Positions 44,133 through 53,537 of a stretch of DNA of 64,000 nt are shown in pieces. The notes below the pieces were generated by a model. It did no database searches. It was not told the origin of the DNA and worked only from the letters and a program-made list of their open reading frames with translations. The first letter of the stretch is position 1, and every line of letters starts with the position of its first letter. A program made the position numbers and the translations under genes. The stretch lies in NCBI RefSeq assembly GCF_002917105.1, contig NZ_PQFZ01000002.1, forward strand, positions 124,001 through 188,000, given 5' to 3'. This stretch comes from Allobosea psychrotolerans (GTDB lineage: Bacteria; Pseudomonadota; Alphaproteobacteria; Rhizobiales; Beijerinckiaceae).

Positions 44133-45581
44133 TTACCCGAGCAGGCCTGCAACGTGCCGAAACCAGGAGACGAGTGGTGGCGGCAGATAGATGCCCGCCA
44201 TCAGGACCAGAGCGAGATGTCCGATCATCGGAAGATAGGACGCCTGCACCGGTTCGCTGCTGCCGGTAGGCTCGCCGAAGGCCAGCCCATGGACCCGCAG
44301 CATGAGCGCTCCGAATGCGACGAGCAGGCCGAGGACCAACGGCAGCGCCAACAGAGGCGCGCGGGCGAAGGTCGAGCTGACCACCAGGAATTCGCTCATG
44401 AAGATTCCGAGCGGCGGCATGCCGGCGATGGCAACCACACCCACGACGAGGCCCCACCCCAGGACTGGATGGCTGACCGTCAAGCCGTGGAGGTCGGCAA
44501 TCTTCTGCGTGCCCTTGGCCTGGGCGATATGGCCGACCGCAAAAAAGATCGCCGACTTTGTCAGGCTGTGCATCGTCATGTGCAGAAGGCCCGCGAAATT
44601 GGCCAGCGGTCCCCCCATGCCGAATGCGAAGACAATGATGCCCATATGCTCGATCGACGAATAGGCGAACATCCGTTTGATGTCGCGGCGGCGGTAGAGC
44701 ATGAACCCGGCGAAGACGAGCGAGAGCAGGCCCAGCGTCACCATCAACGGCCCGGGCGTCAGCGCCGCGGGATTGGCGGCCAGCAGCAGCTTGAAGCGCA
44801 GGACGGCGTAGAGCGCGACATTGAGCAGCAGGCCCGACAGCACGGCCGAGATTGGCGTCGGGCCTTCGGCATGGGCATCCGGCAACCAGGCGTGCAACGG
44901 TGCCAAGCCCACCTTCGTGCCGTAGCCGAGCAACAGGAAAACGAAGGCGAGGTTGAGTAGCGCGGGATCGAAGCTGGAGACGCGCTGGATCAGCACAGTC
45001 CAGACCATGCCGTCCAAGCCTTCGCCGACCACCGGCCGGGCAGCCATATAGACCAGAATCGTCCCGAAGAGCGCGAGCGCGATGCCGACGCTGCCGAGGA
45101 TGAAGTATTTCCACGCCGCCTCGATTGCGGCGTCGGTGCGGTAGATGCCGACCATGATCACTGTAGTGAGCGTCGCCATCTCGATCGCCACCCACATCAG
45201 CCCGATGTTATTGGCCACCAGCGCCAGGTTCATGGCGAACAGCAGGGCCTGGTACATGGCGTGGTAGAAGCGCAGATGGGCCGGAGTCAGCCGCTCCGTC
45301 TCCAGCTCGTGGGCGATGTAGCTGGCGCTGAAGACGCTGGTGGTGAAGCCGATGAAGGTGTTGAGGACCACGAAGACGATATTGAGATCGTCGACCAGGA
45401 TGTAGGGTCCCGGCTCAGGCTTCGACGCGAACAGCGACAGCGCCGCTAGGAAGGTCAGGAAGGCCGAGAGGACGTTGAGCCGCGCCGAGAGACGGTAGTT
45501 CGGCAACGATGCCAACAAGACACTCGTCGCGGCGGGAACGGCCAGGATCAAGGTGATGCCGTCGACCGGAAGCGGGTTCAT
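44133..45581 (-). CDS. HyfF-like proton-pumping membrane subunit
   Basis: A 482-residue antiporter-type (NuoL/M/N, MrpD) subunit with about 14 hydrophobic segments. Conserved channel residues are visible in WVAIEMATLTTVIMVGIYR (glutamate of TM5), KVGLAPLHAWLPDAHAEGPTPISAVLSG (lysine and TM7-8 loop) and MFAYSSIEHMGIIVFAFGMGG. It would conduct protons or sodium ions. It overlaps HyfE by four bases. Confidence 0.9.
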   Translation of the reverse strand: MNPLPVDGITLILAVPAATSVLLASLPNYRLSARLNVLSAFLTFLAALSLFASKPEPGPYILVDDLNIVFVVLNTFIGFTTSVFSASYIAHELETERLTPAHLRFYHAMYQALLFAMNLALVANNIGLMWVAIEMATLTTVIMVGIYRTDAAIEAAWKYFILGSVGIALALFGTILVYMAARPVVGEGLDGMVWTVLIQRVSSFDPALLNLAFVFLLLGYGTKVGLAPLHAWLPDAHAEGPTPISAVLSGLLLNVALYAVLRFKLLLAANPAALTPGPLMVTLGLLSLVFAGFMLYRRRDIKRMFAYSSIEHMGIIVFAFGMGGPLANFAGLLHMTMHSLTKSAIFFAVGHIAQAKGTQKIADLHGLTVSHPVLGWGLVVGVVAIAGMPPLGIFMSEFLVVSSTFARAPLLALPLVLGLLVAFGALMLRVHGLAFGEPTGSSEPVQASYLPMIGHLALVLMAGIYLPPPLVSWFRHVAGLLG

Positions 45582-46240
45582 CGCTGGTCCCCGCGGAAGC
45601 GGTCGAGCGCGTGGACATCGACGGTGTCGAACCGCTCGCGGATGCGAAACAGGAAGATGCCGATCACGATGAAGGCGACGAGAACCGAAAAGGCCACGCT
45701 GATCTCGACCACGAGCGGCATGCCCTTTGCGCCCGTCGCAGCCAGGATCAAGCCATTTTCCAGAGACATGAAGCCGACGACCTGACTGACCGCGTTGCGG
45801 CGTGTCACCATCATCAGCAGGCCCAGCAAGACGACGGAGAGGGCAAAGGCCAAATCCTCCCGCGCGAGCGGGTCGGCGTCAGCCGTCACTTTCAACATGA
45901 CCACCATGGACAGGGCGACAAGCCCAATGCCCGCCAGCATGGTGGGGCCGATGCTGACGACGTTCTCGATCTCGCGATGGATGCCGAGCCGGGCGATGAT
46001 CCGATGCAGCGCGACCGGAATCACGATCGCCTTGACGACCAGCGCGATCACGGCCGTGATGTAGAGATGCGGGGCGCCCTGGACCCACGCCTGCCACGCA
46101 ACCGACATGGCGAGCACCGTCGCCTGCAGGGCAAACACGTTGAGAAGCGCGTAGAGCCGATCCTGGTACAGCAGCATCAGGCTGACGAGCACCAATCCGC
46201 CGGCGAGCAAATGGGCGATATCGAAGGCCAGGTTGCCCAT
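45578..46240 (-). CDS. HyfE-like membrane subunit
   Basis: A 220-residue hydrogenase-4 component E homologue with about seven hydrophobic segments (MGNLAFDIAHLLAGGLVLVSLMLLYQDRLYALLNVFALQA, then FMSLENGLILAATGAKGMPLVVEISVAFSVLVAFIVIGIFLFRI). HyfE is a NuoK/MrpC-like ion-path subunit. The start directly follows the HyfC stop, and the end overlaps HyfF by four bases. Confidence 0.88.
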   Translation of the reverse strand: MGNLAFDIAHLLAGGLVLVSLMLLYQDRLYALLNVFALQATVLAMSVAWQAWVQGAPHLYITAVIALVVKAIVIPVALHRIIARLGIHREIENVVSIGPTMLAGIGLVALSMVVMLKVTADADPLAREDLAFALSVVLLGLLMMVTRRNAVSQVVGFMSLENGLILAATGAKGMPLVVEISVAFSVLVAFIVIGIFLFRIRERFDTVDVHALDRFRGDQR

Positions 46241-47197
46241 CTATAGGCTCCGCGACACGAAGAGCAGCAAGGTGCCGAGAAGTCCGAGCATGAGGGCGGC
46301 TCCCAGGAAGTCCGGCACGCGGAAAACGCGCATCTTCGCCACGGTGGTTTCGAACAGGGCGAGCAGAAAGCCGCCGGCGGCGAGCTTGGCGATATAGACC
46401 GCAACGGCCGCGACCTGGGCCGCGGCACCTGCGCCGGGCAGCGCCAGCCCCCAAGGCAGGAACACGCAGCCGATCAGCGAGATGTAGAGCAGGAGCTTCA
46501 GCGACGCCGCGAGTTCGATCATCGCGAGGTGCCGTCCGGAATATTCCAGCACCATCGCCTCGTGAACCATGGTGAGTTCGAGATGCGTCGCCGGATTGTC
46601 GATCGGGATGCGGGCGTTTTCGGCGATCGCCACCATCACGAGCGCGACGAGCGCAAGCGCAAGCGAAACCCTCACCCCAACCGACGAGGACAGCATGAAG
46701 CTCGCGACATTCGAGAGCTGGGTCGATCCGGCGAGGAGCGCGAGCGTGAACACGATCATGATCATCGCGGGTTCGGCCAGCGTTGCGATCATGACCTCCC
46801 GGCTCGACCCGATGCCGCCAAAGCTCGTGCCGACATCCATCCCGGCGAGGGCCAAAAAGAACCGCGCGCTGCCGAGCAGGGCGATGATCGCGATCAGATC
46901 CGCGGACCAGCTGAACAGAAGGCTGGTGGCGAAGGTCGGCACCAACGCTGCCGCCACCCAAGTCGTCGCAAAGATCAGGTAGGGGATCACCCGAAACAAC
47001 CAGGAAGCAGTGTCCGCAAGGATCACCTCCTTGCGTAGGAGCCGCAAGAGGTCCCGGTAAGGCTGCACGATCGACGCGCCGCGGCGGCGCAGCAGCTGCG
47101 CCTTCACTTTGCGGACAAAGCCGGTGAGCAGCGGCGCCAGCGTCAGCACCAGGAGCATCTGTGCACCCTGGATGGCGAGATCCGAGATCACGACCAT
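46241..47197 (-). CDS. HyfC/NuoH-like membrane subunit
   Basis: A 318-residue NuoH-type subunit that anchors the soluble arm to the membrane. Recognisable stretches are RRGASIVQPYRDLLRLLRKE (quinone-cavity loop equivalent), AENARIPIDNPATHLELTMVHEAMVLEYSGRHLAM and several hydrophobic helices. I take the ATG at 47197, which overlaps HyfB by 10 bases; the much longer open frame is a shadow of HyfB. Confidence 0.9.
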   Translation of the reverse strand: MVVISDLAIQGAQMLLVLTLAPLLTGFVRKVKAQLLRRRGASIVQPYRDLLRLLRKEVILADTASWLFRVIPYLIFATTWVAAALVPTFATSLLFSWSADLIAIIALLGSARFFLALAGMDVGTSFGGIGSSREVMIATLAEPAMIMIVFTLALLAGSTQLSNVASFMLSSSVGVRVSLALALVALVMVAIAENARIPIDNPATHLELTMVHEAMVLEYSGRHLAMIELAASLKLLLYISLIGCVFLPWGLALPGAGAAAQVAAVAVYIAKLAAGGFLLALFETTVAKMRVFRVPDFLGAALMLGLLGTLLLFVSRSL

Positions 47198-49200
47198 AGC
47201 GCCAGCACCAGCAGGAGGAAGACGAGGGCGGAGAAGACCAGGCTCAGATATTGGCGAATGGTCAGGAACTGGAGCCGGTTGAGCCGCTCGGCCGCGACGG
47301 AGACAGAGTTGGTGATGGGGGTATAGATGAGCTCCCAGGCGAGATCGCGCAGATCGACCTGGAACCGTGCCGGACCGAGGTTTCCGGGCGGAGGCATCTC
47401 GACACGCTCCCGGGCTTGAAAGGCATAGCCGCCGAAGACACGTCGAATCGGTTGGGCGAAGCTGCTCGCGGTATACTGCGTCGCCGGGCTCGATTGCGGG
47501 AAGCCGCAATCCCATGCCGGTGCGCGTCGCAAGGCATGCGACGCTAGACGGTGGATGACGTAAGCCGCAAGCGAGGCCGATGCCGCGATGAAGCAGAAGA
47601 CGAGGAGGCCGTTATACGAGCTACGACTTTCGGCGACCGGTATGATCGAAAGCCAGCTCATACCGGCCTGCTCAGGCATCCGGCTGCCGACGAGGCTCTG
47701 TGCCACGGGCGCGATGGCATCGATCACGAAACCAGGCAGGATGCCGGCGAGAATGCACAACCCTGCAAGGATGACCATCGCGCTGAGCGACCAACGATCG
47801 ACCTCCGCAGCCCTCTCTGCTGCCGGGCTGCGGGGCCGGCCGAGAAAGACGATCCCGAAGACCCGAACGAAGCAGGCCGCGGCGAGCGCGGCCGACAGAG
47901 CCAGCAGCGCACCGACGGCGGGAACGAGCAGCTTCAGTCCCCATAGTGGAAGCTGCGGGCTCAGTAGAATGGCCTGGAAGGCAAGCCATTCGGAAGCGAA
48001 GCCGTTCAGGGGCGGCAGCGCCGAAATCGCGACGCACGCGACCAGCACCACGACGCTCGTGGTCGGCATGCGATGGATCAGCCCTCCAAGCCGCTCCATC
48101 TGACGCTCGCCGGTCGCAGTGAGCACGGCGCCAGCCCCAAAGAACAAAGCGCTCTTGAAGAGCGCGTGATTGAAGGCATGGAAGAGCGCCGCGGTCAGCG
48201 CCAAGGCGCTTGCTGCGGGCAGGCTGTTTGCACGGAATGCGAGTGCGAGGCCGAGTCCGACGAAGATCAGGCCGATATTCTCGATCGTGCTGTAGGCAAG
48301 CACGCGCTTGAGATCTGTCTCCATCAGCGCGTAGAGCACGCCGAGCACGGCGGTCCCACTACCGATGGCCAGAATCGGAAAACTCCACCACCAGGCCGTC
48401 GGGCCGAGCAGATCGAAGACGATCCGGATGAAGCCATAGACCGCGACCTTGGTCATCACCCCGCTCATCGACGCCGAGACATGGCTCGGCGCCGCCGGGT
48501 GGGCGAGAGGCAACCAGACATGGAGCGGCACGAGGCCAGCTTTCGATCCTGCGCCGAGCAAGGCGAGGCCGAGGACGAAACCTGCGAGGAGCGGCGAGAG
48601 CTGGTGCACGCGGATCGAGGCGAAGGCGTAGCCCCCCTCCGGCCCCGCCAGCAGACCGAAAGCGAGCAGCAGGGCGAGCGTGCCGAAACACGCCATCACG
48701 ATATAGACGTAACCGGCACGAATATTGTCGCGCTCGTGGTGATGCGCCATGACGAGCGCCCAGGAGGCGAGGGACATGAATTCCCAGGACAGGAGGAAAC
48801 TGAAGGCGTCATCCGCCAGAATGACGAGATTCATGCCGGCCAGGAACGCCGGAAAGAACGGTAGCACGCGTTGCGGCTCGTCCTCGTGCTGACCGTAGCC
48901 GACACCGTAGAGGCTCGCAGCCGCACCGCCGAGATTGATCACGACCAGGAAGAAGGCCGACAGCGCATCCATGCGGAAATGAGCGCCGATCCAGGGAAGG
49001 CCTAGAGGCAACACGATACTGGGCGGAACTCCAGTGCCTCCAACAAGCTGGAGCACCGCCGTGATCAACGCGACGGTGCTGGTGGCGGCAGTCGCGCCAT
49101 AGGTAAGACGCGACCCTTGCGACCAGTTGCCGGCGACGATGCCGAAACCCGCAATGCCCAGCAGAGCCGCCACGCACCACAGTCCGACGATCGCTACCAT
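47188..49200 (-). CDS. HyfB-like proton-pumping membrane subunit
   Basis: A 670-residue antiporter-type subunit, first gene of the operon, with about 14-16 hydrophobic segments. LLSWEFMSLASWALVMAHHHE supplies the conserved glutamate, KAGLVPLHVWLPLAHPAAPSHVSASMSGVMTKVAVYG the lysine/histidine region, and KRVLAYSTIENIGLIFVGLGLAL the second half. The C-terminal extension includes a large soluble part (APAWDCGFPQ, then EVIYTPITNSV-like residues) as in HyfB. With HyfF it would give the complex two pump modules. Confidence 0.9.
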   Translation of the reverse strand: MVAIVGLWCVAALLGIAGFGIVAGNWSQGSRLTYGATAATSTVALITAVLQLVGGTGVPPSIVLPLGLPWIGAHFRMDALSAFFLVVINLGGAAASLYGVGYGQHEDEPQRVLPFFPAFLAGMNLVILADDAFSFLLSWEFMSLASWALVMAHHHERDNIRAGYVYIVMACFGTLALLLAFGLLAGPEGGYAFASIRVHQLSPLLAGFVLGLALLGAGSKAGLVPLHVWLPLAHPAAPSHVSASMSGVMTKVAVYGFIRIVFDLLGPTAWWWSFPILAIGSGTAVLGVLYALMETDLKRVLAYSTIENIGLIFVGLGLALAFRANSLPAASALALTAALFHAFNHALFKSALFFGAGAVLTATGERQMERLGGLIHRMPTTSVVVLVACVAISALPPLNGFASEWLAFQAILLSPQLPLWGLKLLVPAVGALLALSAALAAACFVRVFGIVFLGRPRSPAAERAAEVDRWSLSAMVILAGLCILAGILPGFVIDAIAPVAQSLVGSRMPEQAGMSWLSIIPVAESRSSYNGLLVFCFIAASASLAAYVIHRLASHALRRAPAWDCGFPQSSPATQYTASSFAQPIRRVFGGYAFQARERVEMPPPGNLGPARFQVDLRDLAWELIYTPITNSVSVAAERLNRLQFLTIRQYLSLVFSALVFLLLVLALWS

Positions 49201-49223
49201 CGTGCTCGCTCCTAGAGCCGGAT

Positions 49224-49261
49224 GATGTCAGACGGGATCACAAGTGAACCTGTCTGACATC
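49224..49261. repeat. Perfect 10-bp inverted repeat upstream of Ehr operon
   Basis: GATGTCAGAC (49224-49233) pairs with GTCTGACATC (49252-49261); the inner 18 bases are also partly symmetric. It lies 24 bases upstream of the HyfB start, where it could be a REP-like unit or affect expression of the operon. Confidence 0.6.
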
Positions 49262-49277
49262 TGAATCCGTATCTCAT

Positions 49278-49338
49278 CAAAGAGTTAGAGCAGGATCGAT
49301 GCAAAAAGCCGGTTTCCACTTTTTCGCATCCTGCTCTA
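49278..49338. repeat. Dispersed intergenic palindromic repeat, copy 2
   Basis: A long imperfect hairpin: TAGAGCAGGATCGATGCAAA at 49286 pairs with TTTTTCGCATCCTGCTCTA ending at 49338. It begins with the 15-mer CAAAGAGTTAGAGCA found also at 8202. It abuts the stop of the XRE gene, so it may end that transcript. Confidence 0.7.
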
Positions 49339-49644
49339 GGCCGCTCTGGCCCCGGCTGTCTGGGGCATTTTTCGGGGCTGGTGCTCGACGCCGACGGCAG
49401 CTTCCTTGAGGCGAACGCCGCGCCCCTTGCCTTGACTGGGTATCCCTTCTCCGATCAGCTCGATTCCGGCGGTGTCCAACGCGCCGATCAGCTTCATCAG
49501 TGAGTCGACATTGCCCCGGATCACCCCGTCGCTTCCTTCCATGCGCTGGATCGTCGGCACAGAAAGCTGCGACAGCGCGGCAAGACCACGCTGGTCGATA
49601 CCAAGAAGGGCGCGTGCGGCCCGTAACTGCGCTCCGGTGATCAT
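49336..49644 (-). CDS. XRE family helix-turn-helix regulator
   Basis: A 102-residue Cro/CI-type protein. The HTH is MITGAQLRAARALLGIDQRGLAALSQLSVPTIQRMEGSDG, followed by RGNVDSLMKLIGALDTAGIELIGEG and a basic tail. The ATG at 49644 begins the usual MITGAQ start of this rhizobial family; the longer frame adds 50 residues without support. The regulated target is unknown. It lies alone between the Ehr operon and the antiporter. Confidence 0.87.
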   Translation of the reverse strand: MITGAQLRAARALLGIDQRGLAALSQLSVPTIQRMEGSDGVIRGNVDSLMKLIGALDTAGIELIGEGIPSQGKGRGVRLKEAAVGVEHQPRKMPQTAGARAA

Positions 49645-50021
49645 GGGCAGCCCATTGATTGCGACGCACCGAGTGTCGATGATGATTTGTACGCTTCGGA
49701 CGATATTGTTTCCAGCATGATATTCGACGCTTGAGATATCAAATTGCCGGCACGGCCAGCCAACGAGCCTCGTTGGTCGCAAGGAAGGTGTCATCCAGAC
49801 CCGAGCGCTCTACAGCTTTTATCGGAGGCGTATCGAAGCGCTGTCCGAGAAGGCGGAGCCGAAAGACATCTGGCCGCCGGATTTACGTGCTCTCCTGAGC
49901 GAGCTGAAGGATCACTTGTCCGAAATTGAGCCTGCGAGCGCCGGGCTCCTGTGCGAAGGGCTCTGCCAGCGGCTTGCACGAAGCGCTTCAAGTCACCGAT
50001 GCGCGCCGTTGCGCGCGGAAA
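49645..50021. other. Intergenic stretch with a coding-like but unrecognised plus-strand frame
   Basis: About 375 bases. On the plus strand from about 49720 a frame without a good start reads STLEISNCRHGQPTSLVGRK and later RALYSFYRRRIEALSEKAEP, then DIWPPDLRALLSELKDHLSE. Its composition is protein-like. I cannot name a family, so it may be a gene relic or chance. Confidence 0.3.
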
Positions 50022-51653
50022 TTACCCCGTGTAACGGGCTTCAAGCAGGTCAATTTCGCGGATGAACTTGCGTGCAGCTTCGCTATCCAGCTCGCGGTTA
50101 CGAGACAGCCGGTACAGCTCCGTACGTTCAGCGCGTAGGCCAGCGACCCGCAGCTTCCGCTCAATCGCCTCAATGCTTCGGCCAAGCGAAGCTGCCTCCG
50201 GGCTCTGCAATCGGCCATCGAGGCGTCGGCGATAGAGTTCCATGACGCGGGCAGAGGCGTCGGCGTAAAGGTCGGCATCCGAGCGCCCCGAAGACATGGC
50301 GTGTTGAGTTCGCTCGATGGCCTTGATCGCGGCTTCGGCGGCGGACGCTCGAGCGCGATCGACCTGGACCTGATCGAACGCCTCCGGCGGCAATTCAAGG
50401 TTACGCAGTAGGCTGGGGAGGCCGATGCTCGCAGCGACGAGCGAGACGAAGATGACGCCCGCCGCCAGGAAGATGGCCAGATCACGAGCAGGGAAAGCAG
50501 AGCCATCCGCGAGGGCAAGGGGCAACGTCAACACGCCGGCCAAGGTAATCGCACCGCGGACGCCTGCGAGCGACATGGCCGCGATCAAGCGCCAGCTCAC
50601 TGCCCGCAAAGGCTGCCCTTTTTGCTTGGCCCGGAAGAGCGTGAGCTTCAGCGATATCCAGACCCAGGCGAAGCGTAGCACCGCAAGCGCTCCGCTGATA
50701 ACCAGGACATAAATGGCCAGCCACCAAGGCTCACGATGGCCGGTCAGCTTCACAGTTTCGACCGCGCCAGCAAGAATGCCGGGCATCTGCTCGCCAAGCA
50801 GTACGAAGATAACTCCGTTGGCTGCGAACTGGACCATGTCCCAGACCGCAGCGCGCCGCACTCGGGTCACCGCCAGAGCCTGGCCCGTTTCCTCGACCAG
50901 GCTCATGGTCATGCCCGCCGCGACAGCCGCGAGGATACCGGAGCAATGGAAGTGCTCGGCCAGCAGATAGGCTCCAAATGGAATCAACAGGCTGATCAGG
51001 ATTTGGGAGCTTGTGTCCTCTCCCAGATGGGCTGTGACCCATTGCTTGCCCTTCGATATCGCCCAGGTGACGCAGATGCCGATGGCAATGCCCCCAAGTG
51101 CGACCCATAGGAACGTGACGAAGGCGGCCTGGATGGAGAAGGTCCCAGTGAGCATCGCGGCCACGGCGAAGCGCATGCAGACCAGCCCCGAGGCATCGTT
51201 CAACAGCGATTCTCCTTCGAGGATATGCATCAGCCGCTTGGGAATCGGGACACGAGCCGCGATTGCCGATACCGCGATGGGGTCGGTCGGGGACACTACG
51301 GCTGCCAGGGCGAAGGCGACCGGGAGCGGCATGGCGGGGACTAGCCAGCTGACCAGAAAACCGACGCCGACGACCGTGAAAAGGACAAGACCCAATGCCA
51401 GTTCGAGGACGACTGCCCGGTCCCGAACGATATGCTCTTTGGGGATACGCCAGCCATCGAGGAACAGCAGCGGCGGCAGGAAAAGAACGAAGAAGAGCTG
51501 GGGGTCTAGTACCACTGTCGGCACGACGGACAGCGCAACCAGGGCACCGAGCGCAATCTGGACCAACGGCAATGGCAGCGTCGTCAACCGCGCCAGCGAG
51601 CTGCTGATCACGACGGCCAGAAGCAGGAAAAGGATGGTCGCGACAGAGTCCAC
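50022..51653 (-). CDS. Na+/H+ antiporter (CPA1 family)
   Basis: A 543-residue sodium/proton exchanger with about 12 hydrophobic segments. Hallmarks: FFVLFLPPLLFLDGWRIP, AAVVSPTDPIAVSAIAARVPIPKRLMHILEGESLLNDASGLVCMRFA (the ND ion-binding pair and the SPTDP motif), and SLAGVRGAITLAGVLTLPLAL. A C-terminal cytoplasmic tail of about 120 residues is rich in charged helices and may sense pH. No partner gene is obvious. Confidence 0.92.
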   Translation of the reverse strand: MDSVATILFLLLAVVISSSLARLTTLPLPLVQIALGALVALSVVPTVVLDPQLFFVLFLPPLLFLDGWRIPKEHIVRDRAVVLELALGLVLFTVVGVGFLVSWLVPAMPLPVAFALAAVVSPTDPIAVSAIAARVPIPKRLMHILEGESLLNDASGLVCMRFAVAAMLTGTFSIQAAFVTFLWVALGGIAIGICVTWAISKGKQWVTAHLGEDTSSQILISLLIPFGAYLLAEHFHCSGILAAVAAGMTMSLVEETGQALAVTRVRRAAVWDMVQFAANGVIFVLLGEQMPGILAGAVETVKLTGHREPWWLAIYVLVISGALAVLRFAWVWISLKLTLFRAKQKGQPLRAVSWRLIAAMSLAGVRGAITLAGVLTLPLALADGSAFPARDLAIFLAAGVIFVSLVAASIGLPSLLRNLELPPEAFDQVQVDRARASAAEAAIKAIERTQHAMSSGRSDADLYADASARVMELYRRRLDGRLQSPEAASLGRSIEAIERKLRVAGLRAERTELYRLSRNRELDSEAARKFIREIDLLEARYTG

Positions 51654-52000
51654 ATGATCTCCGATTTATATGGGCGTGTCGCGCTTATGAGGCGAACCGC
51701 CGATCAAATGCAAAGTCGTTCCACGTGCTTTTTGCACACGGCCGAAGGCCCCGTCATGCCTCCCGATCAGGCCTCGAGCTTCCGGCGCGACAGGCCTGGA
51801 CGTCCTCATCGTTCTCGCCCAGCCATAGGGCTGCGGAGATGGGGTGTTGAAGCTCGGTTCCCGCAACCCGATGAGGCTGCCGGATATGTCGCACGGGCCA
51901 AAGAAGGGATCGTTTGTCGCGCTCAACACAATGATCGAGGGCGGCGGGGTTGCCGCTACGGGAATTGACCTTATCGAGGGGAGAAACTATTCGTCCGCAG
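51654..52000. other. No gene recognised
   Basis: About 350 bases between the antiporter start and a small zinc-ribbon gene. Short open frames on both strands have no family pattern. It marks the start of the decayed region. Confidence 0.4.
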
Positions 52001-52210
52001 ATGAATGCGATTTCGCCGTCACGGTTCGAGTGTTCAATTTGCGGGTCGCCGTCGGTCTTGCTCCCCGAGCCCTTGTCTAACGAAGCTCTCGTCAGATGTC
52101 GCGAATGCAAGAGGGATCTTGGAACGTGGCGGAGCTTTCGGGAGCGCATCGCAGCGACCTTGAGGATTTCCGGCCAGCCGGTATCGGCTGATCCATATCC
52201 TAGGGATTGA
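52001..52210 (+). CDS. Small zinc-ribbon protein (hypothetical)
   Basis: A 69-residue protein with two knuckles, C-S-I-C and C-R-E-C, in the order FECSICGSPSVLLPEPLSNEALVRCRECKRDLGTWRSFRERIAATL. This is the layout of small rhizobial zinc-ribbon proteins whose function is unknown. GAGGGGAG lies about 15 bases before the ATG at 52001. The coding pattern stands out in a region otherwise poor in genes. An upstream in-frame ATG at 51950 is possible. Confidence 0.5.
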   Translation: MNAISPSRFECSICGSPSVLLPEPLSNEALVRCRECKRDLGTWRSFRERIAATLRISGQPVSADPYPRD

Positions 52211-52499
52211 TCAGGTGCCGAGCTCCGTCTGAGCTTTGACGAAAAATGTCTCGGACTCGTGGAGTTCTTTCGTGCCGCCGTCGATCTTCCGCGAACCGGC
52301 AGCATCAAGCCAGCGATCTTGCCCTCGCAAACTGAATCGTTTGACGTTGGAGTGATGCTTCGATCTGACGGGCGGTCTGTGAACGTCAGACGTGTCGAGT
52401 GAAGCTGGCGGGGGGAGGGGCTCAAGATGCCCGCAGGCAGTCGGCGAAGTGCCGTCTGGTCGGATAGCCAATCAGTGGAATAAGAACTTGCCTCTGGCG

Positions 52500-52660
52500 T
52501 GCGGTCGGTTTCGTGGACTGGCAGTTGCGCCAATCCAACCTTCTTTTCGAACGCGACCGGGCTGAAATAACCAATGGGCGAGTGCCTTCGGATCGTGTCG
52601 TAGAACCGCTCGATGTAGTCGAACACGTCGGCCCCAGCGGTGTCGCGCGTCCAGCACCTT
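52500..52660 (-). pseudogene. IS3-family transposase C-terminal remnant
   Basis: The minus strand reads TRDTAGADVFDYIERFYDTIRRHSPIGYFSPVAFEKK, the conserved end of IS3-group transposases (VFDYIERFYNxxRRHSxxGYLSPxxFE). The upstream catalytic core and any terminal inverted repeats were not found. The open frame that continues leftward is not transposase. It shows that a mobile element once inserted in this decayed region. Confidence 0.75.
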
Positions 52661-53537
52661 GCCCTGATGCGTTCGGTTCTCCGCAGCCAGCTTCAATCCA
52701 TCGGCGATCATGAGAGCGCGATCATCCTGTGATATAACCGCCTCGGAAAGAAACCTTCCGTTAAATTTCCTACGATCAAAGAAGGCATCCACGAGCTAAT
52801 TGTCTACTGCAAGGCAAATCAGGGCTCGACGAGCATCAATGCCACCGATGTGCTTTTGAAAGCTGGGAAAGCACGCAACGCCAAATAAAACGCTCGTCCG
52901 TGCCTGACAGACATGGGCACGGACATCCTCCATGAATGATTCGACTGGATCTCTTCGCTGGTCTCATGCCCAGCCAGAATGCGAGCCACGCTAATTTGGC
53001 GCACGCTCATTTGGAACCTTCTGCGACAATTTTGAAATTGATCCACGTGACCACTGCACACGATCGTTTCCGGACGATGTAAAACTCTCTGCTGGACAAT
53101 CGGCTGACGCGATCAAGCCAAGAACATCGGCTTCTGCGCTACAGAAATAATGGCTGTTAATTGTAAGAATGCATCTGTTTCGCGCGCCTTGAGCATTCTA
53201 GCATCGTGCCTGTCAGATTCTCAGATTAGCTTCAACGGCGAGGGGCTCGCCAACCGCGCCGCCTTCCAAAGCCGATCGCTTCCCGGTGGATTTGACAAAA
53301 TGGGTTCGTTGGCCGATTCATGATTTCATGAACAGCGCATACCAGTTTGGTCGCGGCCGTCACCGGTCAGGGAACCTTATCGCGGGCCACTAGCCCCGGG
53401 TCTGCTGCGCTGCGCGCCTCGGACACGGGGTGCCGACCGCGTCATATCAACCTCCATCCACAGCGGATCTGAGCAGCGCAGACCGGGCATCGCCCCGGTC
53501 GGACGCGCGGCCGCAGCATTTTCAAGCGAGACTTTCC
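52661..53537. other. Gene-poor stretch, nothing recognised
   Basis: About 875 bases of mixed, partly lower-GC sequence between the IS3 relic and rnk. No frame gives a recognisable protein, and no tRNA or repeat was seen. Confidence 0.4.

Noticed and set aside
46241-47515. A 424-residue HyfC protein
   Set aside because: The first 106 residues are an out-of-frame reading of HyfB; the true start is the ATG at 47197.
42060-49200. Calling this operon respiratory complex I or hydrogenase-4
   Set aside because: Subunit set lacks NuoE/F/G/I/A/J/K partners of complex I, and the large subunit lacks the first NiFe cysteine pair needed for a hydrogenase.
51754-52500. A 290-codon protein on the minus strand
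   Set aside because: Only its first 42 residues are IS3 transposase; the rest has no coding pattern and overlaps the zinc-ribbon gene on the other strand.
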